In this document: positions 1 through 5,270 of the stretch, piece by piece
How positions within the stretch are numbered: position 1 is the stretch's first letter
Layout: every line of letters begins with the position of its first letter
DNA from: an uncultured Actinomycetes bacterium
Lineage (GTDB): Bacteria > Actinomycetota > Actinomycetes > Nanopelagicales > Nanopelagicaceae
DNA length: 5,803 nt
Reading direction: 5' to 3'
Assembly: GCA_903922745.1 (NCBI GenBank)
Contig: CAIXVA010000002.1
Location: forward strand, 1 to 5,803
The notes under the pieces: model-generated
What the model saw: the letters and a program-made list of their open reading frames with translations, nothing else
What the model was told of the DNA's origin: nothing
Database searches by the model: none
Program-made: the position numbers and the translations under genes

Positions 1-60
1 CGAAAATCATTTCGGTCCGGCTCTCTACTTATTGGTGCAAGGGTTATTCATTTTAAAACT

Positions 61-136
61 TGGGGTGAACGACGGGGCTCGAACCCGCGACATCCCGGAC
101 CACAACCGGGTGCTCTACCAGCTGAGCTACGTCCAC
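61..136 (-). tRNA. tRNA-His (anticodon GTG), CCA encoded
   Basis: On the minus strand the sequence folds as a complete 76-nt cloverleaf. The acceptor stem is GTGGACG/CGTTCAC. The D arm has stem GCTC/GAGC. The anticodon stem CCCGG/CCGGG encloses loop TTGTGGT, with anticodon GTG at 103-101. The variable loop has 5 nt and the T loop is TTCGAGC. The discriminator is C73 (position 64) and CCA is encoded at 63-61. The base just 5' of the acceptor stem (position 137 on the minus strand) is G. It can serve as the G-1 that histidyl-tRNA synthetase recognises paired with C73, so the mature tRNA probably starts at 137. The gene lies 25 bases downstream of orn, an adjacency I recall from other actinobacteria. 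Confidence 0.97.
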
Positions 137-148
137 CATGAAGTGCTA

Positions 149-154
149 AGTCTA
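149..154 (-). promoter_or_regulatory. Likely -10 element of the tRNA-His promoter (TAGACT)
   Basis: Read on the minus strand, TAGACT fits the actinobacterial -10 pattern TANNNT. It lies 11 bases before the G-1 position of tRNA-His, so transcription would begin a few bases upstream of the tRNA. The same 11-base string GCGGGTAGACT precedes the tRNA-Arg gene (minus strand, 5247-5237). This makes a real promoter element more likely than chance. No convincing TTGACA-like -35 is visible; that region overlaps the end of orn. Confidence 0.6.
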
Positions 155-161
155 CCCGCTG

Positions 162-737
162 TTACGCGGTGGTTGGCCCCTCGTTTTGTGCGGAGATAAA
201 GACTGCTTGGCGGTAATAGGCCAGCTCTGCGATTGAATCTTGAATATCTCCGAGGGCGCGATGGTTGCCTGTCTTTGCAGGGGCGCCAAAGTAAGCCTTA
301 GGAAACCATCTGCGGGTTAACTCTTTAATCGATGACACATCAACTGTTCGGTAATGCAGGTAATCGTTTAATAGCGGCATATCGCGAGCAATGAAAGATC
401 TGTCGACACTGACTGAGTTTCCAGCCAGCGGAGATTTGCCGGGTTGAGTTGATGCACTTTCAAGATAGGCGATGACTTTGGCCTCGGCCTCTTGCACTGA
501 GATGCCATTTGGGATTTCAGTAATTAAGCCAGAGGTGGTGTGCATCTGTGTGACGAACTCATTCATACCGGCTAGCTGCTCTGCGCTCGCCTTGATGACA
601 ACATCGACGCCTTCGCCGATGACATTTAAATCAGAGTCGGTCACAAGGACGGCGATTTCGACCAGGACATCTTTTTCAAGGGATAGTCCGGTCATTTCGC
701 AGTCGATCCAGATCAGATTCGGTTGTTCATTAGGCAT
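162..737 (-). CDS. orn: Oligoribonuclease (3'-5' exoribonuclease, DEDDh family)
   Basis: This 191-residue protein degrades the 2-5 nt RNAs, mainly dinucleotides such as pGpG, left by other RNases, releasing mononucleotides in the cytoplasm. The complete DEDDh catalytic set is visible: D12 and E14 in IDCEMTG, D112 in NSVSVDRSF, and H159 and D164 in NHRALGD. Residues that cap the dinucleotide in characterised Orn proteins are also present: L18, H66, S108 and, from the partner subunit, Y129, R130 and S135. The aromatic residue at position 61 is F, not the W of gamma-proteobacterial enzymes. Length is typical; mycobacterial Orn has a longer tail. The ATG at 737 has an AAGG Shine-Dalgarno 8 bases upstream (minus strand 749-746). 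The gene is divergent from pstC, and tRNA-His follows its TAA stop. Whether the PHO box in the shared intergenic region affects orn cannot be seen. Confidence 0.97.
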   Translation of the reverse strand: MPNEQPNLIWIDCEMTGLSLEKDVLVEIAVLVTDSDLNVIGEGVDVVIKASAEQLAGMNEFVTQMHTTSGLITEIPNGISVQEAEAKVIAYLESASTQPGKSPLAGNSVSVDRSFIARDMPLLNDYLHYRTVDVSSIKELTRRWFPKAYFGAPAKTGNHRALGDIQDSIAELAYYRQAVFISAQNEGPTTA

Positions 738-765
738 AGGGCAAACCTTAGGGGGAAAGGGGTGA

Positions 766-798
766 TTTCACCTTTTGTTAACCTTCTAGACACCTTTG
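766..798 (+). promoter_or_regulatory. PHO box upstream of pstC: three 11-bp direct repeats
   Basis: Three tandem 11-base units are visible: TTTCACCTTTT (766-776), GTTAACCTTCT (777-787) and AGACACCTTTG (788-798). Streptomyces PhoP-binding sites are built from 11-nt direct repeat units with the core GTTCACC, so this is very probably a PhoP operator for the pst genes. Conservation falls off from the first two units to the third. A possible -10 (TGTAAT, 804-809) follows 5 bases after the box, placing the third unit near a -35 position. The site lies in the 83-base gap between orn and pstC. Confidence 0.85.
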
Positions 799-820
799 GT
801 CTATGTAATAAATCCCGTAT

Positions 821-1828
821 ATGTACAAGATTCAGCACATGACATTGCTTGAAAACAAGTCGGCAGATATCCCTGCCCCCCGCGTAATCACCACCAAGCC
901 ACGTGTATCGGACAAGATTTTCCGCGGTGTTGTAACAAGTTTTGGAATGTCGGCGCTTTTAATCCTGACTTTAATCGGGATTTTCTTGGCATATCGCGGA
1001 GTACAAACCTTCCATTCACAAGGCTGGAGTTTTCTAACTAGCTATAACTGGGATAAAACTGTTGATGAAAATGGAAATTCTGTTAGTTCGTTTGGTGTTG
1101 GTGCAATGCTTATTGGAACGGTATTGATTTCAATAGTTGCTTTAATAGTTGGCGTACCTCTCTCAATTGCAATGGCATTGTTTCTTACTTTTTATGCACC
1201 AGCCCGACTAAAGACAATCCTTGTTTCAGTTGTGGACTTAATGGCAGCATTTCCATCAGTTCTCTTTGGCCTCTGGGGATTCTTCGTACTTATGCCGATG
1301 GCTAATTACTGGGCAAAGTTGATCTATAAGTATTTACATTGGATACCGATTTTTGATGCACCGGAACCATTTTTTGAACGCTCACCATTTATTGCGGGCT
1401 TAGTTCTTGCCATCATGATTATTCCAATTGTTACTTCCGTATCTCGCGAAGTATTTGCTCAAACCCCATTGGATCGAATCCAAGCCGCATACGCACTTGG
1501 AGCAACTAAATGGGGCGTAATAAAAGCTGTTGTGTTTCCATTTGGTAGCAGTGGTGTAGTTGGCGGCGCAATGCTTGGCCTTGGTCGTGCATTTGGTGAA
1601 ACTGTTGCGGTGTATACAGTTCTAAATATAGTTTTTGCACCTAACTGGCATGTGTTGTTTGGTGCAGGTGGAAACATCGCATCATTGATTATTTTGAAGT
1701 GGGGTGAAGCATCGGGAGATGAAACAACTGCGCTTCTTGCCGCTGGGTTTATTCTCTTCGTAATGACATTGCTGGTAAATATGTTTGCAAACTTTATTGT
1801 CCGCCAGACCTTGAAATCAGGTAAGTAA
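821..1828 (+). CDS. pstC: Phosphate ABC transporter permease PstC
   Basis: This 335-residue inner-membrane protein is one of the two channel subunits of the high-affinity phosphate importer PstSCAB. It has a cytoplasmic N-terminus, then about six hydrophobic helices near residues 36-58, 92-124, 132-160, 190-207, 245-272 and 303-327. The MetI-like coupling loop contacted by PstB is clear: QAAYALGATKWGVIKAVVFP at 221-240 has the EAA...G...P pattern. The PstC/PstA-type motif RAFGET follows at 256-261. The start is uncertain. The ATG at 821 has no Shine-Dalgarno; the in-frame ATG at 839 (Met7) has only a weak AAGA upstream. With a -10 near 804-809 the message could be almost leaderless. The stop codon at 1826-1828 directly abuts the pstA ATG, indicating an operon. 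A PHO box lies 22 bases upstream. Confidence 0.95.
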   Translation: MYKIQHMTLLENKSADIPAPRVITTKPRVSDKIFRGVVTSFGMSALLILTLIGIFLAYRGVQTFHSQGWSFLTSYNWDKTVDENGNSVSSFGVGAMLIGTVLISIVALIVGVPLSIAMALFLTFYAPARLKTILVSVVDLMAAFPSVLFGLWGFFVLMPMANYWAKLIYKYLHWIPIFDAPEPFFERSPFIAGLVLAIMIIPIVTSVSREVFAQTPLDRIQAAYALGATKWGVIKAVVFPFGSSGVVGGAMLGLGRAFGETVAVYTVLNIVFAPNWHVLFGAGGNIASLIILKWGEASGDETTALLAAGFILFVMTLLVNMFANFIVRQTLKSGK

Positions 1829-2875
1829 ATGACAACGATTCAGGTAAAGCCACAACGTCCTTGGAAAGCAACCCCTCGAGACATGGGAACAACTGCTGGA
1901 GTCATTCTGCTTTCAGCGCTTGCTTCTCTTTTGTTGGTACTTGGTACAGGCCTAAAGGGCAAAATTGGCTTCATGGTCTGTTTTATTTTGATCTCAACAA
2001 TTCTTCAAGTTGTTGTCGGAGTTAGAAAGTTCGGACGGAAAGCATTGGGCGATAACATCGCATCGTCATTGATTTATGTTGGAGCCGCAATTGTCTTCTT
2101 GCCGGTATTTAGTATCTTGTACATGGCGGTAACAAAAGGCGCGGCTGGATTACACCCATCACTTTTCACTGAAACAATGTTTAACGCATCATTTTTGGAC
2201 CCAATTGACAAAGGTGGACTGCTTCATTCATTAGTCGGTACTCTGTATTTAATTTCGATAGCAATGATCATTTCTGTTCCAATGGGAATTCTCACCGCTC
2301 TTTACCTAACTGAAATTCGTGGACCAGGTGCTGGATTCATTCAATTTATTGTGCAAGCGATGTCCGGCGTGCCTTCAGTTGTTGCAGGTCTATTTATTTT
2401 CACTTCGGTTATTTTAATTTCACCGCTCAAAGCTTCTGGAGCAGCTGGCGCATTAGCTCTTGCAATCTTAATGATTCCAACAGTTACCAGAACTTCACAA
2501 GAAGTTTTGTTGTTAGTTCCGCATGATCTTCGTGAAGCAGGGCTTGCACTTGGTGCGACGCAGTGGAAAACTGTTGCCACAATTGTTGTACCTGCTGCAC
2601 GAAATGGTCTCATCACAGCAACAATTCTGGGAGTCGCACGTATCGCGGGTGAAACAGCGCCGCTCATCTTCACTATTGGTGGCGCCGATAAATTAAATTT
2701 AAATCCATTTAAGGATTATCAAAGCGCGCTTCCTTTCTATGTTTGGAAGGGCTTAGTTCTGGGTACGCCAGAATCACTACAAAGAGCCTGGACAGGTATT
2801 TTGGTTTTACTTGTCCTTGTCCTATCTTTGTTTATCGCAGCACGTACCCTTGGCGGAAAGAAGATGGGCAAATGA
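1829..2875 (+). CDS. pstA: Phosphate ABC transporter permease PstA
   Basis: This is the second channel-forming permease of the phosphate importer, pairing with PstC. Core helices lie roughly at residues 82-101, 134-160, 170-198, 205-222, 260-284 and 320-340. The coupling loop [20 protein letters not shown] (235-254) has the EAA pattern, and RIAGETAPL (271-279) matches the RAFGET segment of PstC. At 348 residues it is longer than the E. coli protein of about 296. The difference is an N-terminal hydrophobic hairpin (about 22-41 and 46-65) before the core; extended PstA proteins are known in actinobacteria. The ATG follows the pstC stop with no gap, and an AGG at 1819-1821 lies 7 bases upstream. 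The stop codon overlaps a possible pstB start (ATGA at 2872-2875), so these genes are surely co-transcribed. Confidence 0.95.
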   Translation: MTTIQVKPQRPWKATPRDMGTTAGVILLSALASLLLVLGTGLKGKIGFMVCFILISTILQVVVGVRKFGRKALGDNIASSLIYVGAAIVFLPVFSILYMAVTKGAAGLHPSLFTETMFNASFLDPIDKGGLLHSLVGTLYLISIAMIISVPMGILTALYLTEIRGPGAGFIQFIVQAMSGVPSVVAGLFIFTSVILISPLKASGAAGALALAILMIPTVTRTSQEVLLLVPHDLREAGLALGATQWKTVATIVVPAARNGLITATILGVARIAGETAPLIFTIGGADKLNLNPFKDYQSALPFYVWKGLVLGTPESLQRAWTGILVLLVLVLSLFIAARTLGGKKMGK

Positions 2876-2911
2876 CGAGTGAGAATTTAGACAAAAACAA
2901 GGAAGCTAAAC

Positions 2912-2917
2912 AAGGAG
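2912..2917 (+). promoter_or_regulatory. Strong Shine-Dalgarno (AAGGAG) that supports the 2923 start of pstB
   Basis: AAGGAG matches the anti-Shine-Dalgarno perfectly and sits 5 bases before the ATG at 2923. It lies inside the alternative reading that begins at the ATG at 2872. The latter overlaps the pstA stop but has only AAGA-like purines upstream. This is the clearest ribosome-binding site in the window and is why I place the pstB start at 2923. Confidence 0.75.
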
Positions 2918-2922
2918 AATCA

Positions 2923-3765
2923 ATGAATAACGCTGCCTCATCACTCGCCGATGTATCAAAGCAACGTGCTACCCAAAAGTCACCTGGTTCAGCTCCCATG
3001 GGTACTGGTCTTGAGGCCCGCGGCGTACACGCATGGTTTGGTTCACATTTAGCTCTAGAAGATGTCTCATTAGATTTTGCAGCAGGAACTGTTACAGCTC
3101 TCATCGGACCTTCCGGTTGCGGCAAGTCAACTTTTATTCGCACTATCAACCGTATGCATGAATTTATCCCAACTGCCGCTATGGCCGGTGAGGTTCTCCT
3201 TGATGGAAAAGATGTTTACGCTCCAGGCACAGATGTCACCAAGATTCGCTTGCAAATCGGTATGGTTTTTCAGAAGCCAAACCCATTCCCATCGATGACA
3301 ATTGGCGAAAACGTTTTGTCAGGAATCAAGCTTGCACAGCTTAAAGTTGATAATAAAGAAGAGTTACTCGAAGAGTGTTTAGTTCGAGCAGGACTTTGGA
3401 ATGAAGTAAAGGATCGCCTTGGAGCACATGCTGGTGGGCTTTCAGGTGGTCAGCAGCAACGCTTATGTATTGCTCGCTCACTCGCTGTTCAGCCAAAGGT
3501 TTTACTGATGGATGAGCCGTGTTCAGCCCTAGATCCAGGATCAACCCTGCGCATCGAAGAGACTATTTCAGAGCTTTCAAAAAGCATGACAATCATTATT
3601 GTTACTCACAATATGCAGCAAGCTGCTCGAGTATCTGATTACACCGCATTTTTCTTGTCAGAAGGTGGTCCTGGTCGAATGATTGAGGTTGGTCCAACGA
3701 CTGAAATCTTTACACGTCCCCGCGATATCAAGACCGAAAACTATGTATCAGGACGTTTTGGTTAA
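2923..3765 (+). CDS. pstB: Phosphate import ATP-binding protein PstB
   Basis: This cytoplasmic ATPase drives phosphate import through PstC-PstA. Numbered from the ATG at 2923 (280 residues), all ABC motifs are intact. They are Walker [10 protein letters not shown] (62-70), Q-loop Q117 in VFQKPNPFP, signature LSGGQQQR (173-180), Walker B VLLMDEP with D197 and catalytic E198, D-loop SALD (201-204) and H-loop H229. The VFQKPNPFP string and the ending NYVSGRFG are characteristic of PstB. About 28 polar, low-complexity residues precede the conserved domain ([11 protein letters not shown]), so the N-terminus is longer than in E. coli PstB (257 residues). An in-frame ATG at 2872, overlapping the pstA stop, would give 297 residues, but the AAGGAG at 2912-2917 favours 2923. 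A third ATG at 2998 would remove most of the extension but lacks a ribosome-binding site. Confidence 0.95.
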   Translation: MNNAASSLADVSKQRATQKSPGSAPMGTGLEARGVHAWFGSHLALEDVSLDFAAGTVTALIGPSGCGKSTFIRTINRMHEFIPTAAMAGEVLLDGKDVYAPGTDVTKIRLQIGMVFQKPNPFPSMTIGENVLSGIKLAQLKVDNKEELLEECLVRAGLWNEVKDRLGAHAGGLSGGQQQRLCIARSLAVQPKVLLMDEPCSALDPGSTLRIEETISELSKSMTIIIVTHNMQQAARVSDYTAFFLSEGGPGRMIEVGPTTEIFTRPRDIKTENYVSGRFG

Positions 3766-3782
3766 GCCGATTCACTGAACTC

Positions 3783-3815
3783 GTTCACCTTTTGTTCACT
3801 TTTAATTTACTGACA
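3783..3815 (+). promoter_or_regulatory. PHO box upstream of pstS: three 11-bp direct repeats
   Basis: Three tandem 11-base units lie in the pstB-pstS gap: GTTCACCTTTT (3783-3793), GTTCACTTTTA (3794-3804) and ATTTACTGACA (3805-3815). The first two are close to the GTTCACC core of actinobacterial PhoP sites. As at pstC, the third unit is the weakest. Thirteen bases share an identical string with the pstC box (TTCACCTTTTGTT). An extra ATTCACT at 3770-3776 lies 13 rather than 11 bases upstream and may be an out-of-phase half-site. The box implies a separate PhoP-driven promoter for pstS. I see no clear -10; TACTGT at 3853-3858 is a weak candidate. Confidence 0.85.
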
Positions 3816-3864
3816 GTTTGGGTTGCGTAAAGCCCACGTTTTCTGCGTTTCGTACTGTTCGAGC

Positions 3865-3875
3865 AGGAAATTCCT
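3865..3875 (+). repeat. Short perfect palindrome in the pstS leader
   Basis: AGGAAATTCCT is an inverted repeat with 5-base arms around a single central A, 17 bases before the pstS ATG and 6 bases upstream of the Shine-Dalgarno GAAAGG. The single-base centre makes an RNA hairpin unlikely, so it might be a protein-binding site or chance. Confidence 0.3.
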
Positions 3876-3892
3876 ACATCCGAAAGGTCGAC

Positions 3893-5041
3893 ATGAAAAA
3901 CTCACGTGTTTTGAAAGTTGCTGCAGTAGCTGCAGTTTCACTTTCAGTAATCTTTGCTCCATTCGCGAGCGCAACAACTTGGAAAGCTGGCGGCGCATCA
4001 TCAGTTAACGGTTTGATGGCTGCATGTAAGGTCGCTTACCAGGCTGCTACTGGCGATGACTTTCCATACAACGGTACTGGCTCAGGTTCAGGTAAGACTG
4101 GTATCCAAAACGGAACTATGGATTTCGCATTCTCTGACTCAGTTGTAACAACTGAATTAATCGCAAATGAAATTCACTTGCCAGCATTCGTATGGCCAGT
4201 AGCGATCTTGACAAACCTAGGTGGATCAAACAAGCCACTTACACTTTCAACAGAAACTCTTGCAAAGATTTTCGCTGGAAAGATTACACGTTGGAACGAT
4301 TCAGCTATCGTTGCTGAAAACAACAGTGCTTCAAATGTGATCATTTACAAGAAGAAGGATGGCCAAATTGTTAAGGATGCAAAGGGTGCACCTGTTGTTC
4401 TTCGTACACAGGTTGTACAGAACCACCGCACACTTCCAGACAAGGCGATCACTGTTTTCTACCGTTCAACTAACTCAGGTACTACAAACAACCTGGCACG
4501 CGCATTCAACAACTTGTACCCAGAAATCTGGACAAAGCCTGCTGCTGATGGATTCGCAACAGTGTTCCCAGGAACTCTTACAAGCGATCCAGTTCACTTC
4601 CGTGGCGCTGCGGGTTCAGGAGATGTTGCAAACGGTGTTAAGGCAACTCCTTACTCAATCACATACGCAGAAGTTGGTTTCGCTGCAGCTCCATACAACC
4701 TTGCAATTACAAGCGTAATTAACAAGGCAGGTAACGCAATTGTTCCTTCAAGCGACTCAGCAATGGCTGCAGCTGCAAAGGCAACTGTGAAGGATGACGG
4801 AACTGTGACATTTGATTACGCAACTAAAGAAGCAGCTGCGTACCCATTCACAGCAACAACATATGCACTTGCATTGACAAACTACGGTGATGCTACAAAG
4901 GCTGCAGGTATTAAGAAGACTCTTAACTACTTGTCAACCAACTGTGCAAAGGACAATCCAAGCCTAGGCTTTGGTGCGTACTCATCAACTAACGCTTTCG
5001 CGATTGCTTTCCAGCGTCAGCTAGCAAAGCTCGGTAAGTAA
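3893..5041 (+). CDS. pstS: Phosphate-binding protein PstS (exported, apparently not a lipoprotein)
   Basis: This 382-residue extracytoplasmic protein captures phosphate and delivers it to PstC-PstA. The ATG at 3893 has GAAAGG 5 bases upstream and opens directly into a signal peptide. It has a basic start (MKNSRVLK), a hydrophobic stretch (9-24) and an ASA cleavage site at 25-27, leaving a mature N-terminus near T28. No cysteine follows, so there is no lipobox. Binding-site segments include GASSVNGLM (34-42), GSGSGKTGIQNG (63-74), FSDS (80-83, with the phosphate-contacting Asp type at D82) and FYRSTNSGTTNN (189-200, with R191 and the SGTT loop). VKATPYSITYAEVGFA (249-264) is typical of the family. 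C45 and C351 are the only cysteines and could pair. Residues about 144-180 form a lysine-containing insert relative to E. coli PstS. Codon use differs from pstC, with AAC strongly preferred for Asn, suggesting high expression. Tandem stops (TAA TAG) and a terminator follow. Confidence 0.96.
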   Translation: MKNSRVLKVAAVAAVSLSVIFAPFASATTWKAGGASSVNGLMAACKVAYQAATGDDFPYNGTGSGSGKTGIQNGTMDFAFSDSVVTTELIANEIHLPAFVWPVAILTNLGGSNKPLTLSTETLAKIFAGKITRWNDSAIVAENNSASNVIIYKKKDGQIVKDAKGAPVVLRTQVVQNHRTLPDKAITVFYRSTNSGTTNNLARAFNNLYPEIWTKPAADGFATVFPGTLTSDPVHFRGAAGSGDVANGVKATPYSITYAEVGFAAAPYNLAITSVINKAGNAIVPSSDSAMAAAAKATVKDDGTVTFDYATKEAAAYPFTATTYALALTNYGDATKAAGIKKTLNYLSTNCAKDNPSLGFGAYSSTNAFAIAFQRQLAKLGK

Positions 5042-5063
5042 TAGTTCAAAGAACGAGGGTGGG

Positions 5064-5098
5064 AAACGGCCGGGTATATCCCGGCCGTTTTTCTTTTC
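5064..5098 (+). terminator. Intrinsic terminator of the pst cluster
   Basis: An 11-base-pair stem, AAACGGCCGGG (5064-5074) with CCCGGCCGTTT (5080-5090), closes a 5-base TATAT loop and runs into TTTTTCTTTT (5088-5097). It is perfectly paired, lies 20 bases after the tandem pstS stops and is a textbook rho-independent terminator. Read on the minus strand it has a T run of only three after the stem. It may therefore serve poorly, if at all, for the convergent tRNA-Arg transcript. Confidence 0.93.
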
Positions 5099-5140
5099 CC
5101 ATTTAATTAAGAGACTGAATTACTTCTAGAAAAGTCACTG

Positions 5141-5214
5141 CGCGCCTGGCAGGAATCGAACCTGCGACAACCCGCTTAGAAGGCGGGTGCTCTATCCGAC
5201 TGAGCTACAGGCGC
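5141..5214 (-). tRNA. tRNA-Arg (anticodon TCT), CCA not encoded
   Basis: The minus strand folds as a 74-nt cloverleaf. The acceptor stem is GCGCCTG/CAGGCGC, perfectly paired, and the D stem is GCTC/GAGC. The anticodon stem CCCGC/GCGGG has loop CTTCTAA, with anticodon TCT at 5180-5178, reading AGA (and AGG by wobble). The T arm is GCAGG/CCTGC with loop TTCGATT, and the discriminator is G (position 5141). The bases after the discriminator are CAG, so CCA must be added enzymatically, unlike tRNA-His in this window. The gene converges on the pstS terminator and diverges from ettA. Confidence 0.97.
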
Positions 5215-5236
5215 TTGTAGGAGGGTCGTAATGCAT

Positions 5237-5242
5237 AGTCTA
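5237..5242 (-). promoter_or_regulatory. Likely -10 element of the tRNA-Arg promoter (TAGACT)
   Basis: On the minus strand this is TAGACT within GCGGGTAGACT, the same 11 bases that precede tRNA-His. It lies 22 bases before the tRNA 5' end, predicting a short leader removed by RNase P. A TGAAAC-like -35 lies 18 bases further upstream but is a weak match. Read on the plus strand, the overlapping TAGTCT (5236-5241) also fits TANNNT and is placed to serve ettA, so the site could act in both directions. Confidence 0.6.
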
Positions 5243-5270
5243 CCCGCCACTACCACTAAGGTTTCATTCC

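Noticed and set aside
1..60. Possible gene end or hairpin (CGAAA/TTTCG at 1-14) at the window edge
   Set aside because: The short AT-rich segment has no recognisable coding or RNA signal, and the hairpin is only five pairs; the flank is not visible.
472..765. Plus-strand open frame antisense to orn (97 codons)
   Set aside because: It lies almost wholly over the well-supported orn gene, has no ribosome-binding site, and its product shows no recognisable motif.
757..776. Inverted repeat AAGGGGTGA / TCACCTTTT followed by T residues, resembling a terminator
   Set aside because: It sits between divergently transcribed genes, where a plus-strand terminator makes no sense, and half of it is the first PHO-box unit.
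2341..2673. Minus-strand open frame antisense to pstA, and similar frames at 1459-1677, 2832-3149, 3341-3544 and 5460-5669
   Set aside because: All lie opposite intact conserved genes and look like compositional shadows, with no start signals or family motifs.
2743..2871. Upstream extension of the pstB frame
   Set aside because: This part overlaps the conserved end of pstA out of frame and translates to sequence unlike PstB.
3820..3835. Small hairpin GGGTT/AGCCC followed by a short T run in the pstS leader
   Set aside because: Only five pairs, one a G-T wobble, with an interrupted T run; too weak to call a terminator or attenuator.
3818..3892. Upstream extension of pstS by 25 codons
   Set aside because: The ATG at 3818 has no ribosome-binding site, and the signal peptide begins exactly at the ATG at 3893, which has GAAAGG upstream.
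4359..4718. Plus-strand 119-codon frame inside pstS in another frame
   Set aside because: The low-complexity, Gln/Leu/Thr-rich translation is what a shifted reading of the biased pstS codons gives; PstS itself is conserved across this stretch.
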